A stretch of 64,000 bases of DNA from Wyeomyia smithii (taxonomy: Eukaryota; Arthropoda; Insecta; Diptera; Culicidae). Shown piece by piece: positions 9,156 to 20,701 of the stretch. A program made the position numbers and the translations under genes. The stretch is taken from the NCBI RefSeq assembly GCF_029784165.1, contig NC_073694.1:82585249-82649248 (forward strand), read 5' to 3'. A model generated the notes under the pieces. The model was not told where the DNA came from. It worked only from the letters and a program-made list of their open reading frames with translations, and made no database searches. Each line of letters opens with the position of its first letter. The stretch's first letter is position 1.

Positions 9156-11060
9156 TACTACAGTCGAGCCTAAGTCCCTTCTTGTAGATAGGGCATATGA
9201 GTCCTTCCAGTCCGTAGGTAGTTGTTCCTCAGACCATACCCTTAGGAATTGCACTACACAGCCGCTCGCACCCAACTTTGAAAAGTTCGGCCGGTAAGCC
9301 GTCCTTCCAGCGGCTTTGTGGTTCTTTAGCTCTTTGCAAGCATTCTTCACCTCGTCCAATGTAGGTGGGTCCACAGCTTATCCGTCCTCCCCAATTTCTA
9401 TCCTGTTCCCCTAGACGACTCTCCTACCTTCCTCACCGTTCAACTCTACTTCAAAATGTTGCTTCCAACGCCTGGCCACCTGCGATTTACCGGTAATCAG
9501 GTTCCCCTCCCTGTCATTGCACATGGCAGGTACTGGCACGGTCCGGTTCCTGATTCCGATCGTTCTATAGAAGCTCCTCGTGTCGTGCCTGGTGAAGCAA
9601 TTCTCCGCCTCCGCGAGGACGCTATCGTAGTGCTCACATTTCTTACGGCGTTGAAGCCTCTTTTCGGCAGCTCTTGCCTCTCGGTATTTCTCCCGCATCT
9701 GACGCGTTACACGATTAGCTGCTACTAAAGTGTTGGCGTAGACTCGGTTCTTCTCCTCCGTCACCTCTAGGCACTCAGCATCGAACCACCCACTACGCGT
9801 GGTTCCCGTTGTCATGCCTATCACTTCTCGCGCTGTTTCGCTAACCGCATCATGAATGTGCTTCCACTGCTCATTCAGGCTGGTTCACCGATCCGTCTAT
9901 CAACTTTCCGAGTATACTCTGCAGCAACTTCTTTCGCTGATAACCTTTAAAAGTCCAGACGTATCTTCCTCGCCGACCGGGCGCGAATCTTGCCTACCAC
10001 GAGATAGTGATCCGAGTCGATGTTCGGCCCTCGAAAGGACCGCACATCTATGACGTCTGAGAAGTGCCGGCCGTCGATCAGCATGTGGTCGATCTGGGAG
10101 TAGGCCTCTCCATTGGGGTGTCTTAAGGTGTGATTCCGAATGTCCAGACGTGCAAAATGGGTACTACAGATGGCCATTCCCCTGGCCACGGCGAAGTTCA
10201 CTAACCTCAAGCTATTGTCGTTTGTGGTAGAGTGAAGGCTTTCCCTACCAATAACGGGACGAAAGAACTCCTCTCGTCCGACTTGTGCGTTCGTATCTCC
10301 GATGACGATCTTTATATCGTACTGTGGGCACTCTCCATACGTTTTCTCAAGGAGCTCATAGGACTTCTCCTTTACGTCATCGGTATTATCGTTTGTCGGC
10401 GCTTACACGTTGATAAGGCTGTAATGGAGTTCTAAAGTTTTACACGGTGTTCTGATTTTTATATATCAGCTGAAAGAGTGCAATTTTCTGAGAAAAACGT
10501 GATTTTTGAAAAATGTTTTGAACTGCTCGAAACGCCTTAAATGACAGTTCTCCCATATACCGTACATGTGTGAACTGTCATTGAAGACATTTCGAGCAGT
10601 TTTTCGAATATTCATTTAAAAATCGAAGGAAAACGATAAACATTTTTATATAAACAGGAAACGCGGCTTTTTCAAATGATATATAAAAACTGGTGTGGCT
10701 TTAGGACCCGATTGAAGAATCTGCCCTTGATCCTCAATACGCATAGACGGTCATTAACAGGCCTCCACCTAATAACACGCTTCATTTGGTTTCCAAGTAG
10801 CACAAAACCGACGCACCGTTCTGCTCTATCGCCGCCACTGTAGTAGATGTGATACTTGAAAGAAGTGCCCGCGGTCGGATCAACCGCCCGGAATTCACGT
10901 TCCCCGGTTTTAGGCCAACGCACCTCTTGTATGGTTGCTACCTCCACTTTTGCCTTCCGTAGCTCTCTTGCCAAGATGCCCGCGCGTGCCGGTTCGAGCA
11001 GAGTCCTAACATTCCAAGTACCAAGTTTCCAATCGTTGTCCTTTTTCGCTTGCCTAGGTC
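9156..11060 (-). pseudogene. RTE endonuclease and RT N-terminus, decayed
   Basis: The reading passes through several frames: MARELRKAKVEVATIQEVRW and YYSGGDRAERCVGFVLLG (endonuclease), then after the MITE INV-stop-APTNDNTDDVKE, DIKIVIGDTNAQVG, and HMLIDGRHFSDVIDVRSFRG with DSDHYLVVGKIRA. A linker follows with a long basic region (REARAAEKRLQRRKKCEHYD, 9411-9824). The RT entry LKNHKAAGRTAYRPN is a decayed form of KAAGKDGI. The endonuclease resembles that of the BovB/RTE group, which also gave rise to craniofacial-development-protein-2-like sequences. Multiple stops and frameshifts make it nonfunctional. Confidence 0.82.
10432..10704. mobile_element. MITE with long inverted arms inside the RTE endonuclease
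   Basis: A ~270-bp palindromic insertion separates GRFFN... from ...LINV in the RTE endonuclease. The outer arms share TTTTTATATATCA followed by TGAAA and AG. The inner arms pair AACTGCTCGAAA and TGACAGTTC with their complements around 10560. Flanking TA or TTA fits a Tc1/mariner-type target duplication. No coding sequence is present. Confidence 0.75.
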
Positions 11061-11440
11061 TATACCGATTGTTCCGATTCGTATCATTCTCTGGATTGTT
11101 CGTAGTATGTTTATTTTTAGCATGCTATCTTACTAGGGCTGCGATGCCTAGTCTCGCAACGGGGCTGCCGTCTTGGGTGTAGCTGGCGAGACACCGCATT
11201 TCATAGCTCAGCCGTCCGCTCCGGATCAGTCGCTGTTTGAGCCGCCCCTAACCTGGGGAACAGACGCTCAGGCAAGCTGCTCTCCAAGTCTGCATACGAC
11301 CAAGTTTCCACCGGTTCACCGATCTTCCCTTGGTTGCTCGTATCCCAGTTGGTGCCACGTGGAGGTAGGGATAAGAGTTGCTGGGCATTATGCTATGGAC
11401 CACACTGGGGTCTAGTTTATGCCAACTAGTACGGGTGTAC

Positions 11441-11829
11441 TGCTTGTACGCATTGCCCAGCCGTTCACCAACCTCATAAACATTGTAATGACAGCATAAT
11501 CTACCTGCCTGTTTGACCAGTTTTTAAATACGGGTCACAAACGAATGAATTGCTTCTCACTTTTGCATTAAAATATTACCTATGTCATTTTGTTCTCTTG
11601 CGCGGCGTGGCAGTTTTTCGATTTAGTAATAGCGAACAAATTACCATCCCATATTCGAAAAAATATAAAAACTTTTATTAAAAAAATGGCGCTAACATCA
11701 CATTGTTATCTCTCGACAGCAATGATAGCACTCTTCCCACTTTTCCTCACCTTTATTTGCTGAGTGAAGTCCAACACTGCAACTTTTTAAAATGGTGAAG
11801 ATTTGAGAGAAAAAAAAAGTAAACCAGCC
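11441..11829. other. spacer between RTE and foldback repeat
   Basis: AT-rich non-coding DNA in which no gene or element end was recognised. The short minus-strand ORF at 11698-11883 partly overlaps the repeat arm and shows no domain. Confidence 0.4.
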
Positions 11830-12835
11830 ATGGCACACTGTTTCCAAAGCTGCAAAAACGTGATCAAAATTATTTTGACCCAAAAAATAGATTTTAGCGC
11901 CATATTGCCTTCAGGAAAGTCGATCCGTTAATTATTATCCATGTTATAGAAGTTGCAGTTTTGTGATTAATCCACTTAACAGTGAGAAGCGAATTTCATT
12001 TTTTTCATTTTTGCATTTAAAAATTCACTTCGGCAAATTTGTTGCACATTTTAAAATAAACAACTTTGTCAAAGGTACTTCTATTTGCCATTTTAAATGG
12101 ACTTGTGTGAAGTTATTGACGATTTTTATTGAACTAATGCACTAATTTACTGACAGATATTTTTAAAATCTGTAAATATCTGCAGACTAAACCATCTCTA
12201 TATTTAAGTATGAATAGAACATCATTTAATCCAAATATAGGCATTTGTCTCTCGCTGTTTCCTGCGTAGATATTTGTAAAGAAATAAGTGCATTAATGTA
12301 ATAAAAATCTTTAATAACTAAATAAACTTAAGAGATAAAAACAAACTCTCTTCGGTGAATTTGTGTGTTTTATTATAGTTAACAAGATTGTAGAACATTG
12401 AAAAATTTTGGATTTTTATATGCAGAAATGAGGAAAATAAAACTTAAAAAAGACTCTCTTCAAAGATATTGTTTGTTTCGTTGCAGCAAACAATTTTATA
12501 AAACATTCAAAAATTGTAGAAAATCACTATGAAAAGTTAAAGAGCAAATAATGATTTTTAGTAGTTATCTAAAAAAAACTCCACCAAAGTATGATGTCTC
12601 CCACAAAGTCATTTCTCTTAAAATTTGCTACAACTTTGCTGAACAAAGTAAATTTTTATATTCCAAAATTCGTTTCTCACCGTTGAGTGGATTAATCATG
12701 GAATTACAACTTATATAACATGGAGAATAATCAATGGAACAATTTTGCTGGAGACGATACGGCTCTAAAATCAATTTTTTGGGTCAAAATAATTTCGATC
12801 ACGCTTTTGCAGCTTTGGAAACAGTGTCGTGGTGA
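11830..12835. repeat. foldback (long inverted repeat) element
   Basis: The left arm from 11832 (ACACTGTTTCCAAAGCTGC) is inversely repeated in the right arm ending about 12832. Pairing is good for about 165 bp and continues more weakly inward (TTTGTTGCACATTTTAAA against its counterpart near 12620). A third, diverged, direct copy of the arm lies at 13300-13500. This suggests a repeat family, not a chance palindrome. No protein is encoded. Confidence 0.7.
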
Positions 12836-12931
12836 AAACACTAAACTGTGCTCATGTGCGGTTTTTTGCTTAAAGGGTGCCCCACATCAAATTGCATCAC
12901 GGGCAAAACGCTGTAGACCACTAAAGCCTTC

Positions 12932-12946
12932 GGCTCTGGTGTTTAA
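12932..12946 (+). repeat. SINE target-site duplication, left copy
   Basis: GGCTCTGGTGTTTAA is repeated exactly at 13155-13169, flanking the SINE. Confidence 0.9.
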
Positions 12947-13154
12947 AAAGCAAAGCCTTGGTGCTGCATTCCGATTCGGAACTTGACCTTCTGTTTACTA
13001 TACGAAGACTTTGCAGCCAACCGTTAAGTGTACAGGACAATTGCGGGGCTAGCGCTACGATCCTACTGACACTAACAGTCTCTTCCGAGTCGAGACTCGA
13101 ACCTACGACGACCGGCTTGTTAGGCCAGCATCGTACCTCGAGACCAGATGGGGA
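12947..13154 (-). mobile_element. tRNA-derived SINE
   Basis: A 208-bp element on the minus strand is flanked by a perfect 15-bp direct repeat. Near its 5' end (13154 side) it carries an A-box-like TGGTCTCGAGG and a B-box GGTTCGAGTCTC. This arrangement of the internal Pol III promoter is tRNA-like, but the sequence does not fold as a full tRNA gene. The 3' end is T-rich (AGGCTTTGC then T residues). It moved with LINE enzymes, as judged from the long target duplication. Confidence 0.85.
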
Positions 13155-13169
13155 GGCTCTGGTGTTTAA

Positions 13170-14183
13170 CGTAGTATAAAACACCGGTGCCGGAAATATA
13201 ACACTGACACTGGTGCTGGCGTTTCAATCGTCGCCCTGCGTGCCATCGATTTAACACTAACACTGAGAAGTAGTTGCAATACACGTTGCACTGTCGTCCA
13301 GAAATGGAAAAAGGTGGTCAAAAGTTATTTTCTTATAAACGATACATTTTAGAGCAATACTGTCTTCGGGAAAGTTCTAGAGTAAAAAAGACCCTTCTTT
13401 AGACATTAACAGATTCGTGATGAATCCCTCTACAAGTAAGATAAAAAGAATATGTTCACTAAAAATCAATATTTTTTATCGCCGTCTTTGACAAAGTTTT
13501 TCAAAATAACATAACAAAAAACTTTGCTGAAGACACTAGGTAGCTAGTTCTCAATCCTACTGAGCTGTCTAATTATGTTCAATTATGTTTTAAAAAAAGG
13601 GTTTTTGCCGTTAAAATTTATATTTTATGCCACTATACCTTTGAAATTCGCACCGAACTCTTAAAACAACATCAGACCTTCATTTTATTTTATTTTACGA
13701 TAATTAGGTTTCTATCAATTTTTCCTGCCAAAAAAATAACTTTTGACAAGTAATTTTCGATTTTCTGCCGTTTCCCAACACATCCCACGGCAAGATTACC
13801 ACCAATTGAATTGTCCATGTGCTCTGCACACATGACAGTTAAAATTTCTTGCAGAAATTTGCTGAAACTTATAAAATCATAGAACAAAACAACTTTAACG
13901 TAAGTGCATATTGATCAATAGCGGATCTTTGTTGGAAAAAAACATAGCAAGCTTTGCATTTTTACGTTTTGATGCAACTTTTGAAGTAGCATTTTTACGT
14001 TGTGATGCATCTATTTGAAGTTAATTGAACATAAAATACGTAAAAGTGATCTGATAAAATTAGGATATTTGAATGTTTTTTGCTAACAAAACAAAATAAC
14101 TGATGTCTTAACAGACATAATAACGGACGCATTAAGTGGTTGTCTCGCTATAAAACCGATATCGTGTAGAAAAAATCGAAAAA
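13170..14183. other. repeat remnants, no gene
   Basis: 13300-13660 is a diverged copy of the arm of the 11.8-12.8 kb foldback family (GGTCAAAAGTTATTTTCTTA, then ACTGTCTTCGGGAAAGT). Around 13955-14025 a ~30-bp segment (CATTTTTACGTTTTGATGCA) is tandemly duplicated with changes. The rest is AT-rich and featureless. No fascin first exon was found here. Confidence 0.5.
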
Positions 14184-15272
14184 GGCATTGCTTACCCGGT
14201 CGCGTTTCAAAGAGTGCGAAGTGCGGTGTGAAGATAAGCTGATAATCCGCAGCGAAGGTCATCCAGCTATTGTGCTTTAGTGGTGTTGCTGCGCAGCTGC
14301 CCGTTCCAGCACCGAAAGACTCGGTGATTGTTCTATTGAAGAAAACAAAGAAGAAGAGGTACGTGTTTTTTTGCCACTGTACTGTTGCGCTAGTTTGAGC
14401 GCAATGGATGTGGATCCCTTAGCCCCCGATCCCCCGTCTCCAAACCCACCCGACCCTGTCCCTCCTGTTCACCCCCCCTCTGTCCCTGCTTTAGTCAATC
14501 CTCGTCCCAGGCTTTACCCAGACGGATCAACGGGTCCACTGGTTCTCTACATGAGGCCCAAACCAGGAGGAAAATCACTGAACACGCTAAAAATCGCGAA
14601 AGATCTGACGTCACGATACAAGGCCGTGACCGAAATCGCAAAAGTCAGACCAAACAAGCTCCGTGTCGTGGTCAATGATCTGGATCAGGCCAACGATATA
14701 GCTTGCTCCGAGCTCTTTACACGCGAGTATCGCGTGTATGTACCCGCACGAGACGTGGAGATCGACGGTGTGATAACCGATTCGAGTCTGTCTGTCGAGT
14801 GTATCCTGAGCGCAACTGGTTGCTTCAAGAATTTCAATACTGAGGCGAAGATATTGGACTGTAAGCAATTACGGTCTATGTCGCTCGTCAACGGTAAAAA
14901 AGTATACACTCCGTCAGACTCGTTTTGCGTTACGTTTGCCGGATCTGCTTTCCCTAGCCACGTCTCGATTAACCGGGTTCGTCTGCCTGTGCATTTGTAT
15001 GTGCCCCGTGTTATGAATTGCACCAATTGCAAGCAGTTAGGTCATACAGCTGCCTACTGCTGCAATAAGGCACGGTGTGGCAAGTGTGGGGAGACTCATG
15101 CGGAAGATTCTTGCAGTGTAAACGCTGAAAAGTGTATTCGCTGCGGGGAAAATCTGCATGAGCTTTCCACATGCCCGGTGTACATACAACGCAGAGACAA
15201 AATGAAACGGTCTCTTAAGGAGCGCTCAAAGCGTTCTTACGCTGAAATTCTTAAGAAGACCGTGACCACTTC
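14184..15272 (+). mobile_element. I-clade LINE, 5' part (continues at 24004-28084)
   Basis: The 5' leader (about 14184-14403) and most of ORF1 of an I-type element are interrupted by the LTR retrotransposon at 15273-24003. CTTC at 15269-15272 is duplicated at 24004-24007. ORF1 resumes in the same frame after the LTR element. The exact 5' end is uncertain. Confidence 0.85.
14404..15272 (+). pseudogene. I-element ORF1 (gag-like), interrupted
   Basis: The start is the first ATG, followed by a proline-rich N-terminus (DPLAPDPPSPNPPDP). A conserved domain follows (KIAKDLTSRYKAVTEIAKVR; FTREYRVYVPARDVEIDGV). Then come three CCHC-like zinc knuckles: CTNCKQLGHTAAYC, CGKCGETHAEDSC and CIRCGENLHELSTC. 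These knuckles bind RNA. The basic end KRSLKERSKRSYAEILKK runs into the LTR insertion, where TGT of the LTR quickly gives a stop. After 24008 the frame continues STITSNPFDLLSSDETDSDD. It is closely related to the ORF1 at 61257-62636. Confidence 0.9.
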
Positions 15273-15962
15273 TGTGTAGGTATACCTATATCCTGGGTAT
15301 AACCTACCAGGACTTTCTCCAGAAAACCCTGTACGCGCAGCTGGCGCGGAATTAAAACGCCAGATTAGAGCTGATGATAATTAATTAATTTTTATTCTGT
15401 ACATCACTGCTTAAATATACCCTGCAGGTAACTCAGAGTGAGAGGCTTTCTCCACTCTCGGTTTACCATTTACCTTAAGCTCTTATCTTATAATCTAGTA
15501 CCGCATGCACGATAGAACGCATGCAAGAGCATCAACACCGTTGAACCGGCGACTTCTGTTTTGTTTACAACACAAAACTTGTTTATTTTATTCGAGTTTG
15601 TTTGCCTGTAGCACAGCAGAAGGCTGCACGAAGTTCTTTGCCGCCTATTGCATAATCTGTTGATACCTAGTATGTTGACAGAGCCGTACGCGGTCCTCTG
15701 TCAAGGAAACCAAATGTTCCGCCAACGTTTGCTTAGCAGAACCGTTCGCAGTCTTTCTTCAAGATCTTTCCTGCTTTCTTTACAAACGATCTTGTTTTAG
15801 GGGACAACGGCAGGCGGCCGTGTCCTGGTTCTACACTCTACCTGTTTTTCATTTCTTTCAACGGAAGGTTTACTGTCTTTCGGACTAAGCTAAAATGTAC
15901 CGTATCACAAAATTCTGCGTGACGGAACATAAGGTATTTTCTGCGCGGGGTGTGACGTCACA
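15273..15962 (-). repeat. LTR (3' LTR of the minus-strand gypsy element)
   Basis: This 690-bp repeat matches 23314-24003 with about five mismatches counted by eye (near 15654, 15718, 15751, 15761 and 15826). It begins TGTGTAGG and ends GTCACA on the plus strand, so it has the TG...CA termini. The purine-rich AGGCGGGGTGGCAGA on the minus strand next to 15963 is the probable polypurine tract. Confidence 0.95.
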
Positions 15963-17901
15963 TCTGCCACCCCGCCTAGTTGGCCATTATCTAGAAGAGA
16001 TAATGGTCACATGGTCTGCTCTGTTCTGATGGCCGATAGGTGTGTTTTTCATAACAAATATTTTTCGAGTTTTTATGCTACTATATACATATTCGTTTTC
16101 ATGATATTCCTTCTTCCCTTTGCACGTAAAATTCAATTAATTACAATAGTGATACATATCATTTCTACATAAATTAACGTTTTCAGACATGGATTTTCTT
16201 CATAACAAATTGACAAGTGTTCGCTCGCCTGGTGCGCTGCGCCTTGTAGATATCCGCTGCTTGGCTGTCGGATTCAAGCGACGGGTTACAGGGGGTTTGA
16301 AACGGAAGGGTGCGTCTGGCAGTAGAGGTTCTCATCGGTTGTTTGTGATGTCATCCTCGCGAACTCATCTTTAAGGCTTCATCGGGTTATTCACAATAGT
16401 TCAATGGTTATCATTGCACTTTAATTTAAGGCTGCAGTTCAGCTGGTTGTTTTACGATTGTTCAGAGTGTGTTGTTGAACTTTAATGTTGGGTTAGCCGT
16501 GTCCCTTTGACATAGATCGGCTGTATTTTTGTTTGGCTGATAGTATTGTTACGCGCCGTGTGGCGAAAAGATTTGCGATTGCCACTGGCTCTGTTGCATA
16601 ATGCAGTCACTTGGTTTATCATCTTTAACTGTCTGCGCGGGGTGTCCAATTACCCGCTAGCATGTGTGCACATTTTCTAGGCGTAGTGCGTAAAGACCAT
16701 AGTTGATTAAACACGAGCAAAATTTTATAGCGTCATTTTGCTTGTTTGGCTTTGACCTCGAATCCTCATTTGTGGAAGTCAATAACTCTCAATGAGTAAT
16801 ATATATTTGGAACAAATTATTACGCCCTTCGCTGTGTAGTTTGCTGTATTCGTCTTCGCGCTGAAGTCTCGATTCTGGCTTGAGCCGCATTGATTGAGTT
16901 CTGTTGCACATCTGACCTCTTCAGGGATCAAAAACTGGATACTGCTCGTCTCCTCTTGGTAATAACGTTTGGCTCTACCTCCATCTCGACCATAGACACC
17001 CGCCGTTCAACTCCCCTCACAACCGTCTGCTTCCCTTTTCGCGTCATACTGGGCATTATGGTATGCCCCCATCTCAGCATCCGTTGTAATCACCTCGGTC
17101 GTCTTCGATGATCGGGAACTCGTCTCGTTGTCAATTCTTAGATGCTAGTTGCCCTACTTAGCAAGTGGTGCATTTATTTTTTTGCCATTCTTTCATCAAT
17201 TTTTTTTTTCGTTAATTTTTTCCACTTGCTGTTTAAAATTAATTTCACACGCGTACGGGCTCTTATGTTCTATTATATCTTCTAATCTTCTACTTAAACA
17301 CTATGCCCGTTTTTCTTTTTCTTCGGTTAACATAATTTTTCTTTTCCTACTAAAGTGTACAATATATTTTTCTCTTGATTATAACGGATGCTATTGGTTA
17401 ATCAACGTCTACATTATTCATTCTCAACGAATTTTTACTTCACAATTATTTTTTTTTCACTTGAACTCAATCCGATTTACAAAAAAAAAATCTTTTTCTA
17501 ATTCTTGTGCGTTTTTTTTCTTTGTCAACCTCTGTTGCCCGTCGTGGCTCTTTTTCTTTTCATTAAAACATTTCTCTTTCTCATAGCAACTTTTTCTTTT
17601 CTTTTATCGGATTTACAATTATTTTATCCGATTTACAAAAACTCTGTGGGCCACTTTAATTATGATACTGCTGTCTCAGTCCGTCATACTTACGTTCTAC
17701 TTACACTTCGCCTAATATGCAGTAGTCTGCATAATACCTCTCCCCCTACCCTTCGAGGGTGCGTCTACCTGTTGCTAGTGATTCCTGAAAGATAAGAAGG
17801 TTAGGAAATAAAAGAAAAAGTTTCGCACTTCCATTCATACTGGGTTGACTACTCCCTTGTCCGTTCACCTGATACGCATTCATCTCAATCGTTCCGGGTA
17901 G
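15963..17901 (-). other. internal region of the LTR element where integrase is expected but absent
   Basis: Downstream of the RNase H end (minus strand) 1.9 kb remains before the 3' LTR. No HHCC finger, DDE core or long minus-strand ORF is visible, and the plus-strand ORFs there are low-complexity Phe/Ser/Leu-rich translations. The 17150-17650 part is pyrimidine-rich on the plus strand. The integrase appears to be deleted and replaced, or decayed beyond recognition. Confidence 0.65.
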
Positions 17902-20700
17902 TCACTCCCGTTGTTTCCACTCGCCCAATATTCTCTTCGAGACTTCCACCGTCTCACTTGGTATCAGGTCATTTGATAATGCCTGTGAAAAGTCATCATA
18001 TGAAATGTTGACGAGTTGTTGCTCATCCTCGTCCTCAGCGATGTCCGCAATGTCTATGGCACTCAAATCTTGTATTGTGCCGTTCAAATCATCCGAAGCG
18101 TTCTTCTGCTGCTCTAGCAGGCGTTTCTGCTGGCGCGTAATCATGGCTATCTGCCTGTGGGGTGAACTTTCCTGCCCCTGACACGTCCCATCTGACAAAC
18201 GTGACAAAAAATCGGCGACTATATTTTCGCTACCCTGTTTGTACCTGATGCTGCATTCCAAACCCTGCAACTTTAGTCTCAATCTTGTCAGCGTTGGAGA
18301 TGTCTCTTTGAGCCTCCAAATAGCTATAAGTGGTCTGTGGTCCGTGTAGACGATAAACTTTTGACCAAAAATGTAATGTTTGAAATATTCTATGGCCCAT
18401 ACAATCGCCAATAGTTCCTTTTCTATGATATGATATCTGGTCTCTGCACCTACAAGTGCACGACTCGCGAACGCGATCGGCCGGTGCATGGATTTTTCAT
18501 TCGACAGGACGGCTCCAATAGCATAATTGCTAGCGTCTGTCGTAATAACAAAAGTGTCTTGATAATCTGGCCGGACTAAAACTGGCTCTGTAATCAGCGC
18601 GTTTCTAAGGAATTCGAACGCTTCCTGACATTCTTTTCCCCACACAAATTTAGCGTCTTTCTTCAACAAATCATTCAGCGGCTTGCGCTTCTCCGCGATG
18701 TTGGGGATAAACTTCCCGTAAAAATTTACTGTTCCCAGAAATGACCTTATACCTTTTACGTTTGTGGGTGGCTTAAGGCTTTGAATGGCCTTAATATTTG
18801 CATTGGTGGGTTTTATGCCTTCTTCATTAACGACATGACCCAAATACTCCAGTTCCTTTTTCAAAAACTGACACTTTGATGGTTCTATTTTTAAGTTATG
18901 TTTGCGCAAAGCTTGTAATACTTTTCGCAAGTTATCATTATGGTCGGTGATAGTGTCACCGAAAACTATAATATCATCGAGGTAGACAAAAGCTTTCACG
19001 TCCCCTATCTCAAAGAGAACAGTATTCATAAGTTTTTGGAATGTTGAGGGGCTGTTCTTTAACCCCATCGGCATCCGTGTAAATTCGAAGTGGCCTTTGG
19101 GAGTGGAAAACGCCGTCTTAGCCGCATCTCGGCGGTCTATCGGGACTTGATAGAACCCCGATTTTAAATCAATTGAGGAGAAATATTTTGCTCCTCCAAC
19201 ATTATCCAATATCTCATTTATAAGAGGTATTGGGTATACAAACGGCTTGGTAACTTCGTTCAATGATCTAAAGTCTACCACAATTCTGTATCTTTTATTA
19301 CCGTCAGCATCCGTTTTTTTGGTACACATAACACCGGTGCATTCCAGGGACTAGTGCTGGGCCTAATAATTCCCTGCACCCTCATTTCCTCGATTTCTTT
19401 AATAATGTGTCGTTTCGTGGCCTCCGGAAATCTATATTGTCGTTTATTAATAGGCACCTTCGATGAAGTTTCTATCGTGTGTACGGCGGCGTCAGTAGTA
19501 GTTAACTTGTCGCCCTCGAAAAAGAATATATCCGCATAGCTTTCGACCATATTCTTCACTGTCCTGAATTCTCTATCAGGCAAGTGCGCCAAATTCAGCA
19601 CTTGCCGTAGTTTTTCAATTCTTGCATTTCCTTTTGACTCTGGTGTTAGTTTATGTTCTAATAGGTCATAATCTAGCCTAGAGTTAAGATCTAACTCGGT
19701 CATTATCGTATTTTCCCTGTCACGAGGTGTGTCCTTCGGCCCCTCATACGTATGGGGTATTTCTCCCCCTATGTTGGGACCCTCTCTAGGTTCCACGCAG
19801 GCTGTGGCATTCTCATTAACGATGTTGTTTCTTAGTTGGCTTTGCACCATGACTCTATTTCTGGCCGCTAAAAACACATGCCGACTAAGGGCTTCCTCTC
19901 TAGGCACGCTCCATGGGCCCAAACTATCTGGACCCCTATTGCCGTGTTTTTTAAACACAATATAGTCGAAGTTATTCCCTATCTGGAGGGTGTGTTTTTT
20001 CAAAAATTCTACCCCGATTATGCCGTCCGCCGGTAAACCGTTCATCAGGTGAAACTCTGCCGGAATCAAAAAGTTCCCGACTAATAAATCCAGGATAACC
20101 GTTCCTAAGGTTCGCACGATCCCGCGACCAATGCCCTCAAAAGTGTTTGTGTCTTGTCTGTTTATATGCACATTCAATTTCTCTGCAACATGCATGCTTA
20201 ACATATTCGCGCACGCGCCTGTGTCCAAAATCAAGTTCAGCGTTTGCTGCACATTTTGTTTTGCCAGCAGTGTAATCATAAGCCGCCGGCTGGTGTCAAA
20301 GTAGACTCGCTTCGCCACACAGGCACTATTGTCCCGTATGTGGTTACATGCTGTTCTCCAGTCCGTTATCTCTATGTGGCTGGGCTCGTCAGTGATTCTC
20401 CGCCAATCGACGCCCTGGCATAATTCCGCGAAATCATCGCTAAAGTATTCTTTCGCAAACGGGTCCTTCATCCCATGATTTTCGTTCCCCGAGTTCTTCG
20501 CCCCTCCGTTGGGCTGATTTATACTTAACACATATTGTGAACGACCGTGCGTCTCATCGTCACTCCACCTGGAATAATTTGGAAAAATATCGTGCTCATT
20601 CCCAACATTGGGAGAAATGTTCTCGACCGGTTTGTTAACAAAATTATTTCTATTCATCGGTCGGGGTGCCCGGCTGGCGTTGCCGTCGGGCCCCCGGCGA
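17902..20700 (-). pseudogene. Ty3/gypsy-type pol (protease, RT, RNase H), one frameshift
   Basis: Pol follows gag by a -1 frameshift at 20705-20711. If initiated separately, the first ATG would be at 20657. The retropepsin motif LILDTGACANMLS is near residue 150. The RT runs from KRQYRFPEATKRH through SPWNAPVLCVPKK, IVVDFRSLNEVTK, SSIDLKSGFYQV and FEFTRMPMGLKNSP to the catalytic FVYLDDIIVFG. RNase H follows (FVITTDASNYAIGAVLS, EKELLAIVWAIEYFKHYIFG, YTDHRPLI). Frame changes once, in an A run at 19314-19320 that has seven A where eight would keep PKKTDADG in frame. The protein ends at 17902 with no integrase. Apart from this single base it is intact. Confidence 0.9.
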
Positions 20701-20701
20701 C

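Larger units (their letters stand above)
9155..11440 (-). mobile_element. RTE-type LINE, 5' half (continues at 2150-3495)
   Basis: This 5' half of the RTE element holds the 5' leader (about 11100-11440), the endonuclease and the start of the RT. It is broken at 10432-10704 by a MITE and ends at 9155, where the CR1-like element begins. The upstream limit is approximate because no target duplication was found. Confidence 0.75.

Noticed and set aside
10672..10974. Host craniofacial-development-protein-2-like gene
   Set aside because: The endonuclease segment is like that family, but it lies in a broken RTE element with RT sequence in the same orientation, so it is TE-derived here.
12947..13154. 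Possible tRNA gene on the minus strand
   Set aside because: A and B boxes are present, but cloverleaf arms are incomplete, the body extends 130 bp further and a 15-bp target duplication flanks it. It is a SINE.
17149..17795. Plus-strand ORFs rich in Phe, Ser and Leu, looking like membrane segments
   Set aside because: They come from a pyrimidine-rich tract inside the LTR element. No start context, domain or conservation signal was seen.
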